Of a DNA stretch of 64,000 bases, positions 32,574 through 43,200 are shown one piece after another (position 1 is the stretch's first letter; each line of letters starts with the position of its first letter). The notes under the pieces were generated by a model, which saw nothing but the letters and a program-made list of their open reading frames with translations, had not been told where the DNA came from and ran no database searches. The position numbers were made by a program, and so were the translations under genes. The stretch is taken from assembly GCF_018332715.1 (NCBI RefSeq), contig NZ_BOQP01000051.1:1-64000 (forward strand), given 5' to 3'. The stretch is from Winogradskya consettensis (GTDB lineage: Bacteria; Actinomycetota; Actinomycetes; Mycobacteriales; Micromonosporaceae).

Positions 32574-34244
32574 TCAGAGCGGCATGTTGCAGTGCTTGCG
32601 CGCCGGGAACTCGACCTTCTTGTGGCGCAGCGCGTCGAGCGCGGCAGCGACCTGCAGACGCGTCTCGCGCGGCTGGATGACCGCGTCGAGGTAGCCCCGC
32701 TCAGCGGCGAAGTACGGGTTGCTGAACTTGGTGCGGTAGCTCTCGGTCAGCTCGCCGATCACGCGCCGCCGGTCTGCGGGCTCGGCCTCCGCGATCTCCC
32801 GGCGGTGCAGCACGTGCACGCCGGCCTGGGCACCCACGACGGCGATCTCGGCGGTCGGCCACGCGAGGTTGATGTCGGCGCCCAGGTGCTTCGAGCCCAT
32901 CACGCCGTACCCGCCGCCGTAGGCCTTGTTCACGACCACCGTGACCATCGGGGTGGTGGCGTCGGCGTAGGCGAAGCCGAGCTTGGCGCCGTGCCGGATG
33001 ATGCCGTCGCGCTCCTGCTGCACGCCGGGCAGGTAGCCGGGCACGTCCACCACTGTCAGGATCGGGATGTCGAACGCGTCGCAGAAACGCACGAACCGCG
33101 CGCCCTTGCTGGACGCGTCGATGTCGATCGCGCCGCTGAGCATCAGCGGCTGGTTCGCCACGACACCGACCGGGCGGCCGTTGACGAAACCGAAGCCGCA
33201 GATCAGGTTGGTCGCGAAGCCACGCTGGATCTCCAGGAACGAGCCCTCGTCGATCACCCGGTCGATGATGCGCCGCATGTCGTACGCCTGGGTCGCCGAG
33301 TCCGGGATGATCGTGTCGAGCTCACGGTCGCGGTCGGTGATCTCCGGCTGCGCCTCGTACGCGTACGACGGCAGCCCGGACATGTTGTTGGTGGGCAGGT
33401 ACGACAGCAGGTCGCACACCCACGCGATGGCCTCCTTGTCGTCGGCCGCCACGTGGTGGACGTTGCCGGAGACCTCGCTGTTGACCGCGGGCCCGCCGAG
33501 CTCGGCCAGCGTGGTGCGCTCGCCGGTGACCGCGGCGATCACCTCCGGGCCGGTGACGAACATGAAGGACGTCTCCTCGGCCATGACGATGATGTCGGTG
33601 CCCTGCGGCGTGTAGGCGGCACCGCCGGCGCACGGCCCGAGGACCAGCGAGATCTGCGGGATCACACCGGACGCGCGGGCGATACGCCGGCCCAGCTCGG
33701 CGTACTGGCCCAGGGAGACGACGCCCTCCTGGATCCGCGCGCCGCCGGAGTCGTTGAGACCGATGACCGGGCAGCCGATCGTCGTCGCGAAGTCCTGGAT
33801 CTTGTTCATCTTGGCGCCGAACGCCTCGCCCATGCTGCCGCCCAGGACCGTGAAGTCCTGGCTGAACGCGCACACCCGGCGGCCGTTCACCAGCCCGTGG
33901 CCGATGATCACGCCGTCGCCGTACGGGCGGTCGCGGTCCATCCCGAAGTCGGTGACGCGGTGCCGGACGAACGCGTCGAGCTCGATGAACGTGCCCTCGT
34001 CGAACAGCAGGTCGATCCGCTCGCGGGCGGTGAGCTTGCCCTTGGCGTGCTGTTTGGCCACCGCTCGCGCCTCGGCCTTGCCCGAGATCTCCTGGCGCCG
34101 CTCGTCGAGCCCGGCCAGACGCTCGGCGGTGGTGGGCGCCGGCTCACCGACCCCGGCCACCGCCAGGGCCGCCCGCGCCAGGGTGGCCCGGTCGGGCCCC
34201 GCCGACTCGGTGTTCGGCGGAGACAGGACTTGGTTGTCTGTCAT
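32574..34244 (-). CDS. Acyl-CoA carboxylase beta subunit (carboxyltransferase)
   Basis: A 556-residue carboxyltransferase that moves the carboxyl group from biotin to an acyl-CoA. Both crotonase-fold halves are present: GLNDSGGARIQEGV and GPCAGGAAYTP in the first, VDVPGYLPGVQQE and KAYGGGYGVMGSKHLGADIN in the second. The residue that sets acyl-chain choice in characterised relatives (Asp422 of Streptomyces PccB, in AYDVMGSKH) is Gly447 here (GYGVMGSKH, codon 32904-32906), which could admit longer acyl groups. ATG 34244 lies 13 bases after the PKS C stop with a GAAAGG site between, so it is the last gene of the PKS operon. Confidence 0.93.
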   Translation of the reverse strand: MTDNQVLSPPNTESAGPDRATLARAALAVAGVGEPAPTTAERLAGLDERRQEISGKAEARAVAKQHAKGKLTARERIDLLFDEGTFIELDAFVRHRVTDFGMDRDRPYGDGVIIGHGLVNGRRVCAFSQDFTVLGGSMGEAFGAKMNKIQDFATTIGCPVIGLNDSGGARIQEGVVSLGQYAELGRRIARASGVIPQISLVLGPCAGGAAYTPQGTDIIVMAEETSFMFVTGPEVIAAVTGERTTLAELGGPAVNSEVSGNVHHVAADDKEAIAWVCDLLSYLPTNNMSGLPSYAYEAQPEITDRDRELDTIIPDSATQAYDMRRIIDRVIDEGSFLEIQRGFATNLICGFGFVNGRPVGVVANQPLMLSGAIDIDASSKGARFVRFCDAFDIPILTVVDVPGYLPGVQQERDGIIRHGAKLGFAYADATTPMVTVVVNKAYGGGYGVMGSKHLGADINLAWPTAEIAVVGAQAGVHVLHRREIAEAEPADRRRVIGELTESYRTKFSNPYFAAERGYLDAVIQPRETRLQVAAALDALRHKKVEFPARKHCNMPL

Positions 34245-34257
34245 GGGTCAGCCTTTC

Positions 34258-37200
34258 TCAGGGGGTCTCGAACTCGCTGTCGATCAGTGCGAAGATGTCG
34301 TCCGCCGTGGCGGACGCGATGTCGTCGTCGGCGCCGCCACCGGTCGGTGCGGGGTCGTCCCGCAACCGCTCCAGCAGCACCTCGATCCGCATCCGGGCCC
34401 GGGCCCGCTCGTTCGAGCCGAGACCGCCGAGCACCGCCTCGACATCGTCGAGCCGGCGTTCCAGCACCGCGGCCGGGTTGGCCCGCTCGGGCAGTACCTG
34501 CGCGCGCAGATGGTCGGCCAGCGCCTGGGGCGTCGGGTGGTCGAAGACCAGGGTCGCGCTGAGCCGTACGCCGGTCGCGGCGGACAGCAGGTTGCGCAGC
34601 TCGACCGCGGTGAGCGAGTCGAAGCCGAGGTCCTTGAACGCGCGGTCGGCACCCACCGCCTCGGTGCCGCCGTGGCCGAGCACCGCGGCGGCGTGCCCGA
34701 CGACCAGGTCGAGCAGGAAACGGTCCTGTTCGGCGCCGGTCATCGCGGCCAGCCGGTCGCCCAGCGTCGCCGCTCCCCCGGCGCCGTCGACCGCCCGGCG
34801 GATGGCCGGGCGCACCAGCCGCCGCAGCAGCGGCGGTACCTGCGGGCCGGACAGCGCGGCGGCGCTCACGGTCGCCGCGACCAGGTGTGCGTCGGCACCG
34901 GTCAGGGCGGCGTCGAACAGCGCGAGGCCGAGCTCGGTCGACAGTGCGGCGCCGGCACGCGACGCCCGGACGAGGTCGGTCTCGTCCAGGTGGGCGGTCA
35001 TCGTGCTGGCCCGCGCCCACAGCCCCCAGCCGACCGAGACGGCGGCCAGGCCCGCGGCGCGGCGGCGGGACGCCAGCGCGTCGAGGAACGCGTTCGCACC
35101 CGCGTAGTTGGCCTGACCGGCGGAGCCGACGGTGGCCGAGACCGACGAGTACAGCACGAAGAATGCCAGGTCGAGATCGCGGGTGAGCTCGTCCAGGTGC
35201 ACCGCGGCGTCCACCTTGGGCCGGTAGACGGTGGCGACGCGGGCGGGTGTCTGGGTCGCGAGCACCCCGTCGTCGAGCACGCCGGCACAGTGCACCACGC
35301 CGGTCAGCGGATGCTTCTGCGGGATCGACGCCAGCAGGCCCGCCAGCGCGGCGCGGTCGGCCACGTCGCACGCCACGACGGAGACCTGCGCGCCGAGCCC
35401 GGTCAGATGCGTGACCAGTTCCTCGCCGCCGCCGGAGCGGCCGGCCAGGATCAGCCGGCGCACGCCGTGCGCGGTGACCAGCCGCTCGGCGACCAGCCCG
35501 CCCAGCGTGCCGGCACCGCCGGTGATCAGCACGGTGCCGTCCGGGTCCGGCGCGGCCGGCAGGACCAGCACGTTCTTGCCGACGTGCCGGGCCCGGCTGA
35601 TGTGCCGGAACGCGCTCACCGCGTCGCGGATGTCCCAGCCGGTGATCGGCAGCAGCCGCAGCTCGTCCCGGTCGAACAGGGCGAGCAGCTCGGTGAGGAT
35701 CTCGCCGACCCGGCCCGCACCGGCCTCCGTCAGGTCGAACGGCTCGTAGCGCACGCCCGGGTGGTCGACGGCGATCCGGGCGGCGTCGCGCTGGTCGGTC
35801 TTACCCATCTCCAGCAGCCGGCCGCCACGGCCCAGCAGGCCCAGCGACGCGTCGAGCAGTTCGCCGGTGAGCGAGTTGAGCACGACGTCCATGCCCGGGA
35901 AGGCCGTGGCGAAGCCGGCGTCGCGGGACGAGGCGATGTGGGCGTCGTCCAGGCCGAGCTCGCGCAGCGTGCGCCACTTGCCCGGGCTCGCGGTGCCGTA
36001 GACCTCGGCGCCCCAGAGCCGGGCCAGCTGCACGGCTGCCATGCCGACACCGCCCGCGGCGGCGTGCACCAGCAGCTTCTCGCCGGCCCGCAGCCCGCCA
36101 CGGTCGCGCAGGCCGTACCAGGCGGTCAGGAACACCGTCGGCACGGACGCCGCCTCGGCGAACGTCCAGCCGGCCGGGATCCGGGCCACCAGCCGGCGGT
36201 CGACGACCGCGACCGGCCCGAAGGCCAGCGGGACGGCGCCGAACACCCGGTCACCCGCGACCAGATCGGTGACGCCGGCGCCCACCTCGGTGACCACGCC
36301 GGCGGCCTCGATGCCCATGTCGGTGTGCCCGGGGATCATCCCGAGCGAGATCGCCACGTCGCGGAAGTTGACGCCGGCCGCGCGGATCGCGATCCGGACC
36401 TCGTCCCGGCCGACCGGGCGGGCCGCGTCGGGCGCCGGGCGCAGGCCGAGCGAGTCCAGCGTGCCGTCACCGGTCGCGTCGAGGCGCCACGGCCCCTCCT
36501 TCGGCACCGCGAGGGCGGTACCGGGCAGCGCCCGGACCAGTCGCGGCGCCATCGGCGCGCCCTCCCGGAACGCGAGCTGCGGCTCGTCCGGGAGCGGCCC
36601 GGTCACGGCGGTCAGCGAGGCCTCGCTGTCGTCCAGGTCCGCCAGGACGAAGCGGTCCGGGTTCTCGGTCTGCGCACTGCGCAGCAGACCCAGGGCGGCG
36701 GCCGCGGCGGCGTCGGAGATCGGTCCGGTGGCCGGCGTCGCGTACCGGGTGAGCAGCACCAGGCGGGACGCGGCGAACCGGTCGTCGGCCAGCCAGCGCT
36801 GGGCCAGGTCGAGCGCGTGGGCGGAGAGCCGCGCGACGTCCCCGGGCCGGTCGCCGTCGTCGCCGGTGGACAACCAGGTCAGCACCGTCGGCGGCACCGG
36901 GTCGGGCAGATCCTTGAGGGTCGCGCCGGCATCCAGGAAGGACACCGCATCATCCGGGTACGCAGTGCCGGACGTGGGCGCCGGGACCGGCTCCCAGTCG
37001 ACGCGGAACAACGAGTCGTCGAGGCGCGGCGTCGAGCCCGACTCGAGCCGGTCCGCCGACACCGGCCGGAACACGAGCTGCTCCACCGCGGCGACCGGCA
37101 TCCCGGTGCTGTCCGCGGCGACCACGGCCAACGCGTTCTCCCCCGCCGGGGTCAGCAGCACGCGCAGCATCGCGGCACCGGAGGCGTGCAGTGTGACGCC

Positions 37201-40200
37201 CGTCCAGGCGAACGGCACCCGGGCGGCGTCGGCCCCCTCGGAGACCAGGCCGGCGGCGTGCAGGGCGGCGTCGAGCAGCGCCGGGTGCAGGCCGTACGTG
37301 TCGCCCTCCGCGGTCTGCGGCAGGCTGACCTCGGCGGCGACCCCGTCGGCCGTACGCCACGCGCGCTGCAGGCCCTGGAACACCGGACCGTAGTCGTAGC
37401 CGGCAGCCCGGGCGGTCTCGTAGACGGTGTCGACCGCGAGCGGCGTCGCCCCGGCCGGGGGCCAGACCGTCGCGGCGGACGGCGAAGCCGTGGAACCGGC
37501 GCCGAGGAGGCCCTGGGCGTGCAGCACCCAGTCGCCGTCCTCCTCGGCGCGTGACGCGACGCTGATCTCCCGGTCGCCGCTGCCGTCCGGGGCGCCCGCG
37601 CGTACCTGGACCTGCACCCCGCCGAAGGCCGGCAGGACGAGCGGCGCGGCCAGCGTGAGCTCGCGCAGCGTGTCGCAGCCCACCCGGCGGCCGGCGTGCA
37701 GGGCCAGCTCGACGAAGCCGGTGCCGGGGAACAGCGTGCTGCCGAGCACGACGTGGTCGGCGAGCCAGGGGTGGGTGGCGACGGAGATGCGGCCGGTGAG
37801 CACGATCCCGTCACCGCCGGCCAGGCTCAGCTCGGCGCCGAGCAGCGGGTGACCGCCCGCGGCGAGGCCGGCGTAGCCCATGTCGCCGGCCACGGGCCGC
37901 GGTTGCGGCCAGAACCGGGTGCGCTGGAACGGGTAGGTCGGCAGGTCCGCCCTCGGTCCGTCGCCGAGCAGGACCCGCCAGTCGAGGTCCGCACCGGCCG
38001 CCCAGGCCGCCCCGAACGAGCGCAACAGCCGGGCCCGGTCACCCTCGCCGCGGCGCAGCGTGGTCACCGAGACGCCGCCGCGGTCCTCCACCCCGGCGTT
38101 GAGGACCGGGTGCGGGCTGCACTCGACGAACAGGTCGTGCCCGGCGGCCACGAGGTCGCGGATCACGGGATCGAACAGCACCGGCTCGCGGACGTTGGCG
38201 TACCAGTAGGCGGCGTCGAGTTCCTCCGTGCCCGTGCGGGTCCCGCGTACGGTCGAATAGAACGGCAGCACCCCCGGCACGGGCGCGACCGGCGCCATGG
38301 CCGTCAGGAACTCGTCGCGGACCCGGTCGACGTGCGCGGAGTGGGAGGCGTACTCGATGGGTACCCGCCGCGACCACACGTTCAGGGCGCCGCAGTGCTC
38401 CTCCACGGCGATCAGCCCGGCCTCGTCGCCGGAGACGACGGTCAGCGACGGCCCGTTGTAGGCGGCGATCCCGATGCCGGGGACGTCCTCGCACAGCCGC
38501 CGGGTGACGTCCGCGTCCGCACCGACCAGCAGCATGCCGCCGAGGTGGGCGAGGCTGCGCAACAGCTTGCTGCGCAGCACGACCATCCGCGCGGCGTCGC
38601 GCAGGCTCAGCCCGCCGGCCACCACCGCCGCGGCGATCTCGCCCTGCGAGTGGCCGACCACGCCGTCGACGCGGACGCCGGAGGCCCGCCACACCGCGCC
38701 GAGCGCGACCAGCACCGACCACCAGACCGGCTGCAGGACGTCGTCGCGGCCCAGCCAGGAGTCGTCGGCGCCGCGCAGCACGTCCGCCACCGACCAGTCG
38801 ACCAGCTCCGCGAGCACCTCGTCACACTCGGCCAGGCGCGCCGCGAACACCGGGTCCTCGTCGAGCAGCCCGGCGGCCATGCCGGCCCACTGCCCGCCCT
38901 GGCCGGGGAAGACGAGGATGACGCCGTCCGAGGAGGCGCGGGCGGCCGGGGCCACCCCGGACAGTCCGGCGCGGAACGCGTCCGGTCCGGTGGCCACCAC
39001 GACGGCACGGTGCTCCAGGGCGGCCCGGCCGGTCGCGAGGGTACGGGCGACCGCGAGCCGGTCCCCGTCCACCACCGCGGCGAGCCGGCCGGCCTGCGCG
39101 TGCAGCGCCTCGGGCGTACGCCCGGACAGCAGCCACGGCAGCGGCCCGGCCGGCGGGGTGACCCGGTCGTCCTCCTGGGCGACGACCGGGGCCTCTTCGA
39201 TGATCACGTGGGCGTTGGTGCCGCTCATCCCGAACGAGGAGACGCCGGCGCGGCGCGGCTCGTCACCGGCCGGCCACGGGCGCGGCTCGGTGAGCAGCTC
39301 GACGGCGCCCGCCGTCCAGTCGACCTCATGGGTGGGAGAGTCGACGTGCAGCGTACGGGGCAGCATGTTGTTGCGCAGTGCCATGACCATCTTGAGCACG
39401 CCGCCGATGCCCGCGGCCGCCTGGGTGTGCCCGATGTTCGACTTGAGCGAGCCCAGCCACAGGGGCCGGTCCCGGTCCTGGCCGTACGTCGCCAGCAGCG
39501 CCTGCGCCTCGATCGGGTCACCGAGCCGGGTGCCGGTGCCGTGGCCCTCGACCGCGTCCACGTCGGCCGGTCGCAGGTCGGCGTTCGCCAGCGCCTGCCG
39601 GATGACGCGTTGCTGGGCGGGCCCGTTCGGCGCGGTCAGCCCGTTGCTCGCGCCGTCCTGGTTGACCGCGGACCCCCGGACCAGCGCCAGCACGTCGTGG
39701 CCCCGGCGCCGGGCGTCGGACAGCCGCTCGACCAGCACCAGGCCGACGCCCTCGGACCAGCCGGTGCCGTCGGCGGCCGCCGCGAACGCCTTGCAGCGCC
39801 CGTCCGAGGTGAGGCCGAGCTCCTTGCTGAACGACACGAACGCGGACGGCGTGGCCATCACGGTGGCGCCGCCGGCCAGGGCCAGGTCGCAGTCGCCGGA
39901 GCGCAGGGCCTGCACGGCGAGGTGCAGGGCGACCAGCGAGGCCGAGCAGGCGGTGTCGACGGTGAGCGCGGGGCCTTCCAGGCCGAACGTGTACGCGAGC
40001 CGTCCGGAGAGGACCGCGGCGGCGTTGCCCGTACCCTGATGCCCGTCGTTGCCGTGCGCGGTCGCCGTGAGCAGCCCGAGGTAGTCCTGGCCGGTGGTGC
40101 CGACGAACACGCCGGTACGGCTGCCGCGCAGCCCGGCCGGATCGAGGCCACCCCGCTCGAACGCCTCCCACGCGGTCTCCAGCAACAGGCGCTGCTGCGG

Positions 40201-43200
40201 GTCCATCGCGAGCGCCTCGCGCGGCGAGATGGCGAACAGGTCGGCGTCGAAGAGCGGGGCGCCGCCGAGGAAGCCGCCGAGGCGGACGGACGGCGCGCCC
40301 TCGGCCTCGTGCAGCGCGTCGACGTCCCAGCCCCGGTCGGCGGGGAACGTGGTGAGACCCTCGGCGCCGCTCTCCACGAGCCGCCAGAGATCCTCGGGGG
40401 ACTCCACGTCACCCGGGTAGCGGCAGGCCATCGCGACGATCGCGATCGGGTCCTCGGCCATGCTCCCGGCCGGGGCGGTCGGTGCCACGCCCGTCGCCGC
40501 GGCGCCGCTGCCGGGTTCGGCGCCGAAGAGCCTGCCACCGAGCTCGGTGGCGAGCGCGAGCGGCGTCGGGTGGTCGTAGATGAGGGTGGCGCTCAGCGAC
40601 AGGCCGGTCGCGGTGACGAGCAGGTCGCGCAGCTCGATGGCGGTCAACGAGTCGAAGCCGAGGCTCTGGAACGTGGCTTTCGCGCTCACCGCGTCGAGGC
40701 TGTCGTGGCCGAGCAGCCGGGCGGCGGTGGTGCGGACGAGCTCCAGCAGGTGCCGGTCCCGGTCCGCGGGTGCGAGCCCGGCGAGCCCGGCCGCGAACGC
40801 GCTGAGCCCGGCGGTGGCCGCGCCGGCGCCACCGGCCGGGACGACGGGCAGCTCGGCGAGCAGCGGCTGCGGGCGGGCCAGGGTGAAGGCGGGTACGAAC
40901 ACCGGCCACTCGACATCGGCGACCGCCACGCAGGTCTCGTCGTGGTCGACGGCGTCCAGCAGTGCCGCGACCGCGAGCGCGGGGTCCATCGCCCGCAGAC
41001 CGCGCAGGCGCAGGTACTCCTCGGTCTCGGCGGAGCCGACCATGCCCGCGCCGGACCACGGTCCCCATGCGACGGACGTGCCGGTCTCGCCCCGGCCGCG
41101 GCGGTGCTCCACCAGGCTGTCGAGAGCGGCGTTCGCGGCGGCGTACGCGGCCTGCCCGCCGCTGCCCCAGACACCGGCGACCGAGCCGAACACGACGAAG
41201 AAGCCGAGGGGGAGGCCCGCGGTCAGCTCGTCGAGGTGCCGGGCGCCGGCCACCTTCGCCCGCAGCACGGCCGCGAAGCCGGGCAGGTCGCTGGTGAGCA
41301 GCGCGCCCGGGTCCCCGGCGCCGGCCGCGTGGACGACACCGCTGAGCGGCAGGTCGGCCGGGACCCCGGCGAGCAGCTCCTCGACGGCCGCCCGGTCGGC
41401 GACGTCGCAGGCCACGACGCTCACCCGGGTGCCGGCCGCGGTCAGCTCGGCGGCGAGCTCGCTCACGCCGGGAGCGTCCGGGCCGCGTCGCCCGGTCAGG
41501 ATCAGGTGGGGTACGCCCCGGCCGGCCAGCGCGCGGGCGACGTGGGCCCCGAGCGCGCCGGTGCCGCCGGTGACCAGCACCGTCCCGGACGGGACGACGG
41601 CCGGGACGGCGGGGACGGGACCGGGTGCCCGGACGAGCCTGCGTGCGGCCACCCCGCCCGGACGGATCGCGACCTGGTCCTCGTCCGCGGCGGCCAGCAC
41701 GGCGACGAGGCGGCCCGCCCCGGCCGGGCCGAGCGTGGCGGGCAGGTCGATCAGGCCGGCCCAGCGGCGCGGCAGCTCCAGCGCGGCGACCCGGCCGAGA
41801 CCCCAGACCTGCGCCTGGCCCGGGTCGGGAACGACGGCGCCGGGCTCGGTGGCGACCGACTGCCGGGTCAGCGACCACATCGGTGCGGTCAGGTCCGCGT
41901 CGTCGAGCGCCTGCAGCAGCGCGACGGTGAGCGCCGCGCCCCGGGTCAGTGCGGTGTCGGCGTAGTACCCGGGTGCGAGCGGTGCGAGGGAGACAATGGT
42001 GTCCGGGGCCGGGAGCTCGGCCAGGCGGTCGACGAGCCCAGCCCTGTCCAGCTCGGCCCGGTCGAGCGCGGTCCCGTCGAGGTCGAGCACGGACACGACG
42101 GCGCCGGCGTGGGACAGTGCGCGGATGATCTCGCCGGCGTCGACCTCGGCCGGGCGGACGACCAGCCACGAGCCGGACAGCGTCGCGGCGGGCGGGGTGA
42201 CCGGGCGCCACGCGATCCGGTAGCGCCACTCGGCGAGGGTGGCGCTGGTGCGCCCGGCCCGGCGCCACGCGGCGAGCGCGGGCAGGACGGCGGCCAGGTC
42301 GCCCGGGTCGTCGATGCCGACGGTGCCGGCGACCGACTCGGCGTCGGCGTCCTCGACGGCGGCCCAGAACGACGCCTCGGCCGCGTCGGTGCCGGAGACC
42401 GGGGCCACGGGGTGCGGCTCGGGCCAGAAGCGCTCGTGCTGGAACGCGTAGGTGGGCAGGTCGGCGGCGTGCGCGGGCGGGCAGGGGCCGACCAGCGCGG
42501 CCCAGTCCACGGCCACGCCCGCGGTCCACAGCCGGCCGACGGCCTCCAGCAGCGCGGCGGGCTCCTCCCGGCCGGTCCGGGCGGCCGCGGCCAGCACCGG
42601 CTCCGGCTCGCCGGGCGGCGCCGTGACGATCTGCCGGGCCAGGCCGGTGAGTACGGCGGCGGGGCCTATCTCGAGGTACCGGGTGACGCCGAGCGCGGGC
42701 AACGCGGCCACGGCGTCCTGAAAACGGACCGTCTCGCGCACGTGCCGTACCCAGGTGGTGGCGTCCACGGTGGTGAGCTGCTCGCCGGTGCGGTCGCAGA
42801 CGATCGGGACGCGGGCCGGGGCGTACGCGACGCGTTGCGCGACGGCGGCGAAGTCGTCGAGCATGGGATCCATCAGCGCCGAGTGGAACGCGTGCGACAC
42901 GCGCAGCCGCCGGGTACGCCAGCCGAGCCGGTCGGCCTCCGCCTCCAGCTCGGTCACCTGGTCCGCCGGGCCGGAAACCACGGTGGCGGCCGGGCCGTTG
43001 ACCGCGGCGATGCCGAGTCCGGGGCGGTGCTGCAGCGCGGCGAGCACTTCCACCTCGGAGGCGGCGACGGACAGCATCGCGCCACCGGCGGGCAGCGCGG
43101 CCATCAGCCGGCCCCGTGCCGCCACGAGGGTGACGGCGTCGTCCAGGGTGAGTACGCCGGCCACGTGCGCGGCGGCGAGCTGGCCGATCGAGTGGCCCAG

